DNA of 64,000 bases from Polia nebulosa (taxonomy: Eukaryota > Arthropoda > Insecta > Lepidoptera > Noctuidae). Every line of letters begins with the position of its first letter. Positions within the stretch are counted from its first letter, which is position 1. The DNA lies in the NCBI GenBank assembly GCA_951329385.1, contig OX589588.1, forward strand, positions 2,666,001 to 2,730,000, written 5' to 3'. The translations under genes and the position numbers were made by a program. The notes beneath the pieces are model-generated. The model ran no database searches. It had not been told where the DNA came from and saw nothing but the letters and a program-made list of their open reading frames with translations. Shown in pieces: positions 19,559-29,500 of the stretch.

Positions 19559-19990
19559 TTAAATTATTTTGCTCGGTGCAGTCTTAATAATGCATCTCAT
19601 TTCGGACAACGCTCCTTGATGGGCGAGTTCTATTACTGGGTGGACGTACGACGCGTTACACGTGAGCTCAGTACAGAATACGTAAGCTAACCACTCAAGG
19701 TCATTGGCAGTTAATAACACCTTAAGAATAAAAAGGCTATTGAAAGCTGCCAGCAATTTCGCCCCTTTCCTATGATGACGCGGTGTCGCGACAGACCATA
19801 TAAAGCGGGCATAACATAACAAATCACAGCACGCTACAACAAGGTCACAAGGTGCCAAAGGGTCATCAGCTAATAGCTTTGTTACTAACACGTGTGTTGG
19901 GACCTAGTAGTAACGTACGGGCTGCAAGATGGCTGTGTTTGTGTGAGACCAGCGAACCGTGAACGCTGGTGATATACCGGGAGGAAATTG
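19559..19990 (-). repeat. Dispersed repeat with a 110-residue reading frame of unknown origin
   Basis: The minus strand 19559-19891 is open for 110 codons, with Cys- and Leu-rich composition (LVVACCDLLCYARF, then VFCTELTCNASY). I recognise no domain. Because 19600-19730 is repeated at 8855-8995, this is probably part of a dispersed element rather than a host gene. Confidence 0.45.
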
Positions 19991-19994
19991 GCTA

Positions 19995-20220
19995 AAAATG
20001 TTTCTCAAGGGGCCGATTTTTCATTCTTCAGATTAATTTTTATTTAAAAATTTACATGGTGGAAACTTTTATCTTATAAATAAAAATACAGAAATTATTT
20101 AATTTTTGTCTATGTCACAGTATCAGTAGATGGTTTACAGAAAAGCTTAAAAATGGAATAAATATTTTCTTTTCAATTCTATTATTGAATAATAATATAA
20201 TATAATAATAAATAATAATA
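19995..20220. other. No gene recognised
   Basis: AT-rich sequence with an AATAAT-rich stretch (20180-20220) next to the SINE. Nothing else identified. Confidence 0.35.
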
Positions 20221-20224
20221 TTCC

Positions 20225-20465
20225 ACAACTATCACACAACGCCATCTAGTCCCAAGCTAAGCAGAGCTTGTGTTATGGGTACTAGACAACTGATAAACAT
20301 ACTTATATATTTCTAAATACATACATATTATAGATAAATTACACCCAGACACAGAACAAATGATCGTGCTCATCACACAAACATTTGTCCTGGGTGGGAA
20401 TCGAACCCACGACCTCCGGCATAGCAGTCAGAGTCACTAACCACTAGACCAACAGGCCAGTCAAA
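20225..20465 (-). mobile_element. tRNA-derived SINE, near full length
   Basis: On the minus strand: head with TGTTGGTCTAGTGGTTAGTG (A box) and GTGGGTTCGATTCCCACCCA (B box), followed by a body including CAAATGTTTGTGTGATGAGC, TTTGTTCTGTGTCTGGGTGT, and an end GGACTAGATGGCGTTGTGTG. About 240 bp. The head fits a tRNA-type SINE promoter; no 72-nt cloverleaf with paired acceptor ends is seen. Confidence 0.75.
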
Positions 20466-20469
20466 TAAT

Positions 20470-20865
20470 TCAGGAATCCCAATAAAATAACGGTAAAGTT
20501 GAGTTTTTTTGGCACTGGGTTATAGCTTTGGCCCAAGCTCGTTAACCAATAGGAACACAGTAAACACAGTGTCCTTTTGCCGTTATTAATTAAAATATAA
20601 TCTTGACATTAACTGGAGATGTTTTTTTTACTCTGTTATGATAGTACACTAGATTTTATGGCATAACGTAAGGAACTATTAATAAGCCTATATAATAAGT
20701 TAAACACGATTCTAAATATTAATCTACTAACAATCCACGAAACAAGTCAAACAGTGAAAACTTGGTTGCTTTCACATGATTATGAAAAAACCGAAATAAA
20801 ATTGCAGCGGATGTGAAGCATATTATGGTATATCTCGTCTAGACACACAAAAACTTTCTAATTCT
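20470..20865. other. No gene recognised
   Basis: AT-rich sequence without a supported feature. Confidence 0.35.
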
Positions 20866-20869
20866 TTCA

Positions 20870-21060
20870 CACAAACAGCTACAAACTCTACCCCATAGAC
20901 AATCTCTTACACTCACACACTCACACCACTTCACACCACTCTCACACCACTGCACATCACTCTCGCAGCACTTCAAATCACTCTCACAGCACTTCACACC
21001 ACTCTTAAAATCACACTCTCATCCTTACCTACCCCTTCACACCACTCGCATCCCCACAGA
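20870..21060 (+). repeat. Degenerate CACACCACT simple repeat
   Basis: Many variants of CACTCTCACACCACT and CACTTCACACCACT in loose tandem. This is low-complexity sequence, similar in composition to 1732-1808. Confidence 0.75.
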
Positions 21061-21064
21061 TTAC

Positions 21065-21490
21065 ACAGTGTAATTTTAATTTTTCAAATTCATACTTTGA
21101 CACAGCTTAATTTTAAAAAATATGTAATTTAATTTAAAATATTTGTATAACTGTAATTTTAAAATCATTATTATAATTTAATTTGAATATAAATGTATTA
21201 AATTTCAATTCATTTATGTTGTATGTATTCATTTATGTTGTAAAAGTCTAGATGATTTTATTCAATTATTGCATACATTAAGAAGCATGTATTGAGGAAC
21301 AAGATACTGACTCCTGAAATACAGATATTACATATCTAGCTCTGGAGTCAGGGCTTCACATTGATTGCAATGTATTGTTTTGAAATAAAATTATTATTAT
21401 ATTATTATTATTAAACTTTAATCCTGTATGTGTTAAACTACATTCTGACACAAAAATAAATACTAATTCTAGTCGAACTGTCCCTTTTTC
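21065..21490. other. No gene; AT-rich and simple sequence
   Basis: A direct repeat of TTCATTTATGTTGTA at 21210-21245 and a (TTA)n run near 21392-21414. No gene. Confidence 0.4.
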
Positions 21491-21494
21491 AACA

Positions 21495-21692
21495 ATATGG
21501 TGCAAATAATGTCACTAATAAAATCTGAAAACAATTATGAACTTCCCATACTAATTTTGACAGCTTTGTACGGTAAATCATATATTTTTTTGGGAATTGA
21601 CTATAACTTCCTTAAAGAAAGTTGTTCATATCAATGGGCAGATACAGTATCTAAAATATGACCACTCATTTTCGTTACACCCTGTATAATAG
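21495..21692 (-). repeat. CAGGGTGTAACG MITE, right half
   Basis: Ends CATTTTCGTTACACCCTGTA at 21690, preceded by GGGAATTGACTATAACTTCC, TTAAAGAAAGTTGTTCATAT and CAATGGGCAGATACAGTATC. The left end is missing. It sits 50 bp before a complete element of the same family. Confidence 0.65.
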
Positions 21693-21744
21693 CGACAACA
21701 GAAATTGCTTTTCATGGAATATATACCATAAATTAAGGCGTATA

Positions 21745-22005
21745 CAGGGTGTAACGGAAAGGTGTGGTCATATTTTAAGAACTGCATCTGCCCATCGATA
21801 TGAACAACTTTTTTCAAGAAAATCTAAGGAAATTCTAAAAAAAAATTTTTACTCCCCATACAAATATTGATCAGCTGATGATAACTTTGTATGGAAAGTC
21901 CAATTTTTTTTTTTGGGAATTTTCTATTTTTCTTAGAGAAAGTTCTTCATTTCCATGGGCAGAACCGGCCCCCAAAATATGACCACACCTTTCCGTTACA
22001 GCCTG
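21745..22005. mobile_element. Complete MITE with CAGGGTGTAACG termini and TA duplication
   Basis: A 261-bp element bounded by TA at 21743-21744 and 22006-22007. The left arm CAGGGTGTAACGGAAAGGTG (then TGGTCATATTTT) and the right arm CAGGCTGTAACGGAAAGGTG in reverse complement are nearly identical, and similarity extends about 85 bp inward. TA target duplication suggests mobilisation by a Tc1/mariner-type transposase; this is an inference from the duplication. Confidence 0.85.
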
Positions 22006-22011
22006 TATAGC

Positions 22012-22330
22012 CGCCAAGTGGAGCCCTCATTAAATAAAAAATCGTAGCAAAGTGTAGAAAATAAAGATTAAAGAATCCTATGTTGCGTTTATTAATTTTT
22101 TTAAGTAAATTTAAAATTTGTTAAGTAAGCAAAAGTACCAAAAACGCCGTTTGTGACACATTTGCTTACTACTTTTGATACGAAACATTTTGATTCCTGT
22201 TTTAACAACGTAAAAATACCTTATCCTATTTGTAACAAACGCAACATATGATTTTTTAATCTGTATTTTCTATGCTAAGACACGTTTTTTTTTCATTCTT
22301 TTAAAATATTTTTGTAGGTACGTACCCAGT
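22012..22330. mobile_element. MITE with inverted ends (GTAGCAAAGTGTAGAAAATA type)
   Basis: Left arm: CCAAGTGGAGCCCTCATTAA, then TAGCAAAGTGTAGAAAATAA and GAATCCTATGTTGCGTTT. The right arm (22225-22300) is the diverged reverse complement: AACGCAACATATGATTTTTT and TTTTCTATGCTAAGACACG. A half copy lies at 44975-45160. It follows the preceding MITE almost directly. Confidence 0.65.
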
Positions 22331-22920
22331 GTACCCTCAACTCAACCGCTCTCGATGGAGTGTATCGAGTTGGCGACAGAAACAGTTTAAAAGTGTCGGA
22401 TACACGCGAGTGACGCTGGCAGCTAATATTGTGCGGTATCGTACTGCGGGCTACAGGCCACAGGCTACAGACGACGGGCTACAGGCTATCGGGATCGGCC
22501 GCAAATTGTGAGGCTATTCATTGCAATCTGCAATTTATCATAACAGGAGGTTTTGCTTGCTTTCTTTTTGTGTTGTCTCGATTAGATTTTGTTGTGCTTA
22601 GGTTAGGTCCTGAAAAATGCAGTAGATAGGTTTTAGAGGGGTACTATAGATAGTCCGATCCACGAAGACGCGCCCCACTCACTCCTCTTTACCGCTTTGT
22701 AACCCTACAATAACCTAGTGGTGTGGCGATACACGGTTTTGATCAGGGCGCGGAACCGTTATTCAAAATAACGTTTTTAAAACGGTTAGAACAGTTCTCT
22801 GTACATCATTTTCAGCATTTTGTTCGTAACGAAAATAAAATGAGAACGCTTTCAAAAACCGGTTTATTCCGCGGGGCGCAGTCGCGCTCAACAGGCGGCG
22901 ACAACTGAGTGAAAATCGTA
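22331..22920. other. No gene recognised
   Basis: Includes a short internal repeat of CTACAGGC at 22451-22490 (four imperfect copies around GGGCTACAGGCCACAGGCTA). No host exon supported. Confidence 0.35.
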
Positions 22921-22924
22921 GTAT

Positions 22925-22993
22925 AAAAAAACGGTAAAAAACTTTTAATTAATCGATGTTTTCGATTAATTAAACGTTTTTTACCGTTTTTTT
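22925..22993. repeat. Hairpin, 32-bp arms, 5-nt loop, one mismatch
   Basis: The left arm (AAAAAACGGTAAAAAACTTT, then TAATTAATCGA) and the right arm TCGATTAATTAAACGTTTTT, then TACCG and T-run, are reverse complements except for one base, around loop TGTTT. Confidence 0.88.
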
Positions 22994-22999
22994 TTGTTC

Positions 23000-23270
23000 A
23001 TTTAAATTTTGTTCTTTTTTAAAAACGTTTTTTTATAACTTTCCGTTCGAATGTAACCGAAACAAATCATTTCTTAGGTAAAAAAGACGAACCGTTTCAA
23101 GAAATATAGCGGTATTCGAGCCCTGGTTTCAACCGCAAAAGTACCTATGCATACTTAATTATTTACAACTAGCGATCCGCACGAAGCGCCACCATCAAGC
23201 ATCCAAAAGCAATTGGGTCGATGACTAAAAAATCTAATTAGTTAGTCAGTTAGATAACCAAAAAATATTG
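23000..23270. other. No gene recognised
   Basis: GTTCGAATGTAACCGAAAC and GGTAAAAAAGACG recall a degenerate element edge, but no family was assigned. Confidence 0.3.
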
Positions 23271-23277
23271 GATACGT

Positions 23278-23772
23278 AACCAGCCAAGTGCGTGTCGGAC
23301 TTCGTACATTTAGGGTTCCGTACTAAATGAGTGAATTTTCAAGCAAAAATCATAATAAACATTATCACCAAATTTCAAGTTCCTAGGTTAATGGGAAGTT
23401 AAAAAAATTCTTCGTACCAAAATTTTGTTAAAAAAGCTGACTTTGTTGGCTTTTACTTCCTTTGTCTTCCAAAATTTTTAAAAACCAGAAATATAGTATT
23501 TGTTTACTCAACGAGCTCTAAACAACGATACCTCATTTGATGGGAGGTCAAATTTTTTTTTCGCGCTCCCGTTTTTCTGTATGGGAGCTCCACTAACCAA
23601 CATATAAAAAAAAATAGAATTTGTATGGCTTTGGGTCAACAAGATGCTTATACTGTGAAAATTTGGAGACTGTGGCACTAGCCGGTTGGCAGACGACGTA
23701 CGGACAGACAGACGGACACGTGAGTGACAGAAATACTCCGTTAGGACCCTTCGGGTACGGAACCCTAAAAAT
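23278..23772 (+). repeat. TTCCGTAC-type element, long copy
   Basis: Head CAGCCAAGTGCGTGTCGGAC, then TTTAGGGTTCCGTAC; tail GGACAGACAGACGGACACGT, ACCCTTCGGGTACGGAACCC. The middle (23350-23610) contains sequence not found in shorter copies. About 490 bp between the two termini. Confidence 0.65.
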
Positions 23773-23904
23773 GGAGACGATACGGTGCGTTTAAATTTGG
23801 CATGACGTCCACCTGAGTTAAAATACTCGTAGTACCACTTTTTAATCAAAAGTGATGTAAAAAGCCCAGACTCCTGATTGAAATTTGGTGATAATGTTTA
23901 TTAT

Positions 23905-23985
23905 TACTTTATTTATTTATTTATTATATTCTTTATTGTACACCATGCATGATACATAAATAAAGAAACTTAAAAACTTTACTAC
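23905..23985 (-). repeat. LINE 3' tail with TTTA repeats
   Basis: TTTATTTATTTATTTATTAT followed by TTCTTTATTGTACACCATGC. Other reversed LINE tails with TTTA runs and TGTACA occur at 39470 and 50570. On the minus strand this is a (TAAA)n 3' end. Confidence 0.5.
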
Positions 23986-23987
23986 GT

Positions 23988-24494
23988 GCCCTGGTTCAGG
24001 CCATGGTACGGAGCGAGAGGGAATGGGAGGCCGTCTCCTCCTTCTGCGAAGCAGTAATGCTCGCGAAGAGGGAGGCGGCACACGTTAGGGAGGCTCAGCA
24101 ACGGCCGAGTCGCCCTAGCGCCCCCAGCCGCGACCGCCGCAGGAGACGCCAGGGGCCGCGAGACGATCTCCGGCCACCGTAGACCCGGGCCTGCGGACGG
24201 CGAGTAGTGGGTAACTCGCCGTCCGATCAGCACCAGGCCCGAGAGTCGACGGCGCGTAGTGTTCCACGCGCGCCTCAAAGAGTTGTCAGCCAAAGGAAGG
24301 GGCCTGCCACGGCCGGTGCCTGCCCGGGGGTGGAGGATAAATTCGAAAGAGTTACCTCGCCCCCGGGCACTCGAGGCAGGGAGGAACAGGGGTGGGTTTT
24401 AGTCAGTAAGAGTCTGACACACCCTTCCGCTCCACCCTAGAGCGGAAGAAGTCATTGGATGATTTCCCACCCCCCAAAAAAAAAAAAAAAAAAA
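23988..24494 (+). mobile_element. R1-type LINE, 5'-truncated copy with poly(A)
   Basis: Codons 23991-24182 encode the C-terminus of an R1-clade-like ORF2: LVQAMVRSEREWEAVSSFCE, AVMLAKREAAHVREA, then an Arg-rich tail (DRRRRRQGPRDDLRPP) and TAG. A roughly 290-bp 3' untranslated region follows, ending in CCACCCCCC and a 19-A tail. No target duplication is obvious, unlike the copy at 34066-34537. The catalytic domains are absent. Confidence 0.78.
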
Positions 24495-24499
24495 CGGGG

Positions 24500-24960
24500 T
24501 CATCTCGATCAAAGAAAATTTAGTTCAAATAAATCTCAATAGATGGCGTAATATGCATCGATTTGTTATTGAAGTTTAAGTAATATTAATATTTTGAAAA
24601 TAAATATGGTAAAAACTGTATTTTCTTATTTAATAAACTGCCCTGAGCATAAAATTGTGGAATAATTCGCTTGTAATTTAAATTAAGGCGATTGTTGGAA
24701 CGAATGCTTAGACATCTATATTTCTTGTACCAATAGATGGCGCTGTTTGAAGTTTTAGAGTTTATCCATTCGCCTCTTTAACATTTGAATAGTGACACAT
24801 TTTGATACAGTAAAACTGCTATGAAGTGCCAAAAATACTTTAAAATAATTCCTCAATGTGTGAGAAAATATTGGTAAGACTAAGTAAATTCATTCACCTT
24901 GTAAGCCGTCGCTGCTAACACCATCTAACGAGGTGTAGAGAACGGGCCCGAAAGAAGAAC
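24500..24960. other. No gene recognised
   Basis: AATAGATGGCG occurs twice (24538, 24733). No supported gene or RNA. Confidence 0.35.
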
Positions 24961-24989
24961 AAAAGTTGCTTGTGCAACTTGAACACCCG

Positions 24990-25135
24990 TAGTTACGGCG
25001 GTACCGTTTCTTTGTATGGGATGAGGCATCTGTACGCTAGTATTACATTATCTGTGACTTTACTAACAAAAACCAATATTTGGTACGGAACCCTTAATGT
25101 GCGAAACTCAACACGCACTTGGCCAGTTTTTTTTT
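24990..25135 (-). repeat. TTCCGTAC-type element, reversed fragment
   Basis: GGTACGGAACCCTTAATGTG, then CGAAACTCAACACGCACTTG and GCCAGTTTTT is the reverse complement of the family head. Confidence 0.6.
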
Positions 25136-25164
25136 TACTCCTGACAATATAGGTAATATGCTAC

Positions 25165-25260
25165 AGAGATGACGACTAATAGAGGAGTATGGAAGAAAAA
25201 GACATGTTGCGCCGACCCCAAATAAATTGGGATAAGGGCAGGAGAATGAATGAATATACA
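25165..25260 (+). repeat. RTE LINE 3' end
   Basis: CAGAGATGACGACTAATAGA, GGAGTATGGAAGAAAAAGAC, ATGTTGCGCCGACCCCAAAT, AAATTGGGATAAGGGCAGGA and a GAATGAATGAAT tail. It matches the ends of the longer RTE copies at 43500 and 62020 almost exactly. Confidence 0.75.
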
Positions 25261-25267
25261 TACTCGT

Positions 25268-25462
25268 ATAATATGCAATATCACACTAATATTATAAAGG
25301 TGAAAGTTTTTGAGTGTGTATGTTTGTTACTTCTTCACGCTCAAACGGCTGGATCGATTTCGACGAAATTTGGTACATAGATAGCTTATACCCTGGAGTA
25401 ACACATAGGCTATACTTTTTATGCCGGTCTTCGCGGGTGAAACCGCGGGGCGCAGCTAGTTT
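25268..25462 (+). mobile_element. Non-autonomous Helitron 3' end
   Basis: Ends CGCAGCTAG followed by T, preceded by a hairpin GCGGGTGAAACCGC (stem GCGG/CCGC) about 10 bp before the terminus: the standard Helitron 3' structure. The body has AAGGTGAAAGTTTTTGAGTG, GGCTGGATCGATTTCGACGA, AATTTGGTACATAGATAGCT. It encodes nothing. Confidence 0.75.
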
Positions 25463-25579
25463 CAAAATAATTGGTGCAGTGACTTAGGCGTGAAAAGCTT
25501 TAAAAACAAACAAATTTTCTTTGGCAATTATAATATTAGTCAGAATATTCATAGCGAGAAAAGTGTGTTTTTCTGGTAA

Positions 25580-25700
25580 CTGCCAGCAGCTCCGATCGCG
25601 TGGTGATAGTACTTCATCCACTATAAAAGTATGCCTGTATGCTATTCCAGACTGTAATACTGTCGATGTACCAAACATTTAGTTCCATTCATACTTTCGC
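25580..25700 (-). repeat. Non-autonomous Helitron-like fragment, reversed
   Basis: Reverse complement of the block at 2050-2226: TGCGAAAGTATGAATGGAAC, AGTCTGGAATAGCATAC and CACGCGATCGGAGCTGCTGG. The autonomous Helitron begins directly after it. Confidence 0.5.
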
Positions 25701-26550
25701 ATCTATACATATAATAAATCTGTAGAAAAGTCATTTTTGTACATTGAAGAAATTGAAACAAAAAATAGCCAGCGTGTGAAAAGATAAGTAACAGAACCCA
25801 TTTCCATCATTTTTGAAATTTTTGTCTGTTTGTCTGTTTGTCTGTTTGTTTGTGCGCACATCACGTAAAATCTACGAATTCAATGCTGACAATGTTTATA
25901 TACAAAAATTATACGCAACTTGAGGATTAACTTAGTTTTTGTTTCATCGAAATCGGTTCACTCTATCAAAAGATATGATTAATTTAGTGAGTTCAAGAAG
26001 TAAAATATTACGTTACGCAATTAAGTATAGTACTTGCAACGACATCTTAAGACTAAAAATAGAACTAATGTTGATAGTTGAAATCTAAATCCGATAGATG
26101 GCGTTGTGCAAATGACGTCATTTTCTGAATCGCGGTGTTAAGATTTTCCGCGCGAGGATGACGTCCACCGTGTTTACTAGGCAAATTGGGTTTCGTTAGG
26201 TGTCTTAAAAGTTCTTGCGTGTGTCGTAAAAGTTCTTTGGTTGCTTGGTTTATCGATTTTCTAAATTGGTCGAAAAAAAAGTATTTGCTTATCTTATTGG
26301 TTTCGTTTGGTCAACTTTGGTCATTGGTTTGAAGTACGAAGTAAAGATTGTATTTGATTTACTTCGTAGTTTGAATCCAATAGTGCCAATCGTTATACAG
26401 TAAGTTAGTGTTGCCAATTCGTTGAGTCACGACCACGAACAGACGATACGTTGTCACACTAGACTGTTCGACGCACCGATCTTTTAAGTTTGTAGGCTAT
26501 TCAGTCATAAGTGTTGTTAGTTTTGTTTATTGCTTTAATTTTCCTTGAAA

Positions 26551-29500
26551 ATGCCTCAAAGAAAAAAAACTAACCTTTCGCTGCGTAGCCGAAATGCGAA
26601 AAGGATGAGACTTTGTAGGTCTCAGGAATCGGAAGAAGATCGTGAAGCACGGTTATCTGCTAACCGAGAGCACATCGCTCTTTCACGTGAATCGGAAACG
26701 TTCACCGAAAGGGAGTCACGTTTAAGTTCACAAAGAACACGGACCGCGACTTTGCGGTCTCAAGAGAGTATCCAGGAACGCGAAGACCGGCTGTCTGCTG
26801 ATCGGGAGCGCCACTCTCTCTCACGTGAGTCAGAGACATTCACAGAAAGGGAGTCGCGCTTAAGTTCGCAAAGAACTCGGACCGCGACTTTGCGTTCTCA
26901 AGAGAATATCCAGGAACGCGAAGTTCGGCTGTCTGCTGATCGGGAGCGCCAGTCTCTCTCACGCGAGTCAGAGACTTTCACAGAAAGGGAGTCGCGCTTA
27001 AGTTCGCAAAGAACTCGGACCGCGACTTTGCGTTCTCAAGAGAATATCCAGGAACGCGAAGTTCGGCTGTCTGCTGATCGGGAGCGCCAGTCTCTCTCAC
27101 GCGAGTCAGAGACTTTCACAGAAAGGGAGTCGCGCTTAAGTTCGCAAAGAACTCGGACCGCGACTTTGCGTTCTCAAGAGAGTATCGAGGAACGCCAAGC
27201 ACGTCTGTCATCTGACCGAGAGCGACACGCTCTCTCGCGCGAGTCTGAATCTCTCTCCCAAAGAGAAGAACGATTACAAATAGCTAGACATAACTATGTA
27301 GGTGTACAAAGAAACAATGAAAGTTATCTTGCATCTGAAAGGGAAAGAATAGATGAACTAAGACGAGCAGAAACAGCAGAACAACGTCAATCTCGCCTAG
27401 AAATAGAACGAGCTCGATACCATATGAATAGAGAAACAAATAGCGGAGCTGATGAGTCCATGGAAAATGACGATGCAAATATTTTATTACCTTGGGACAA
27501 TAGGGAAAAATCAGGGTTCACATATTCGTCTAGAATTAATTATGCTGGCTTTACTTTCGTGGGTGACATGAGAGAAATTTGTAATTTTTGTCATGCTTTG
27601 AAATGGAGGAAAGAGACAGATGGAATGTGCTGCTCAAATGGAAAAATTGTTCTTCCAAATTTCCAAGATCCACCACACTTACTTAAAAGTCTCCTGAATG
27701 GCGATCATCCCCAGTCGAACCGTTTTTTGGATAATATTCGTTTATATAACAGTGCTTTCCAAATGACTTCCTTTGGGGCAAAACAAATAACGGAAGGACC
27801 GTTCATGCCAACCTTCAAAGTACAAGGTCAAGTTTATCACCTTATTGGATCTTTGCTGCCAGAAAATGAACCCAAATTTCTCCAAATTTATTTTGTATCC
27901 GATTACACGCAACAGCTCAATGTTAGAAATCACAATTTTCCCCAGCTCAATGCTGAGCTTTTGGGTCAACTTCAAGAATTGCTGCATCACGTTAACCAGT
28001 ACGTTCGTGAATTCAAAGCTGCATTGGAGTCAATTCCACAAGGCAGCAATGATTTCAAAATTGTTATAAGTGCCGATAGACGTCCTGTGGGTGAACACCG
28101 TGGAAGACACAATGCACCCGTCGCAGATGAAGTTGCAGTTGTTTTAGTCGACCAGGAGTGTGAGAGACGTGATATCGTGTTGCGTACACGCGACGATCGC
28201 CTTCAACGCATTTTGGAAACCCACCGAGCTTACGACGCCCTGCAATATCCACTAATTTATTGTCATGGTGAAGATGGGTACAATTTTGGGCTGTACCAAG
28301 TGAACCCTACTACGAGAGTCACTAATTATCAAAAAAAAATATCTGCTCAACAATACTATTCCTACCTTTTACAAATAAGGCAAAACAGTTTCGTATATTT
28401 GCAACGATTTCGTGGTTTGTTCAGCCAATTTATTGTGGACATGTACGCAAAAATAGAAACTGAACGTTTAGTGTATATTCGCACTAACCAGCGACGGTTA
28501 CGCGCTGAAGAATACGTGCACTTGCGGGACGCCATGCAATCAGATAATAACGTCGAAAACTTGGGTCGATTGGTTATTTTGCCATCCAGTTTCACAGGCG
28601 GTCCGCGGTATATGCACGAACGAACGCAAGATGCTTTTTGTTACGTCCGTAAATACGGCCGGCCGGACCTTTTTATAACATTTACAACAAATCCAAAGTG
28701 GACGGAGATTTGCCAGGCACTTCTCACAGGACAGGCGTCATACGACAGACATGACATTATTGCTAGGATTTTTCATTTAAAACTCAAAGTCTTGATTAAT
28801 CTACTTACAAAGGAGAAAGTTTTCGGTTCAACTCTTTGTTTTATGTATAGCGTCGAGTGGCAAAAGCGTGGTTTACCCCACGCGCACATTCTTCTGTGGC
28901 TGGAAGAAAAAATTCGTCCCGATGCTATAGACAGTGTCATAAGTGCAGAATTTCCGGACTATAATGCAGATCCGATTTTGCATGACATAGTAAAAACACA
29001 TATGGTTCACGGGCCATGTGGCCTCTTAAACAGGGAATCACCGTGCATGAAAGATGGTCAATGCTCAAAAAAATACCCCAGAGCACTGAAAGAACTAACT
29101 ATGGCTGGGGAAAATGGGTATCCGCAATACCGGCGAAGATCACCGTCACAAGGTGGTTTCACAGCTACTGTCAGATTCCGTGGACAAGAAATAATTCTAA
29201 ATAATAGTTGGGTGGTACCGTATTCTCCAGTTTTGTCAAACGCTTTTCAAGCACACATTAATGTTGAAATTTGTAATAGCGTCGAATCTATAAAATATAT
29301 ATGTAAATATGTTAATAAAGGTAGTGATCAAGCCATGATAGCACTAAGAAATAACAACCAATTTGATGAAGTGACAAGGTATCAATCTGGCCGATACATA
29401 AGCTCTTCGGAGGCAGTTTGGCGCATTTTGAGTTTCCCTATTCATGAAAGGTATCCGCCAGTCATCCATCTTGACGTGCACCTGGAAGGCGGGCAGCGAG

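Noticed and set aside
20380..20460. Functional tRNA gene on the minus strand
   Set aside because: A and B boxes are present, but acceptor-stem pairing is lacking and a SINE body follows; read as SINE.
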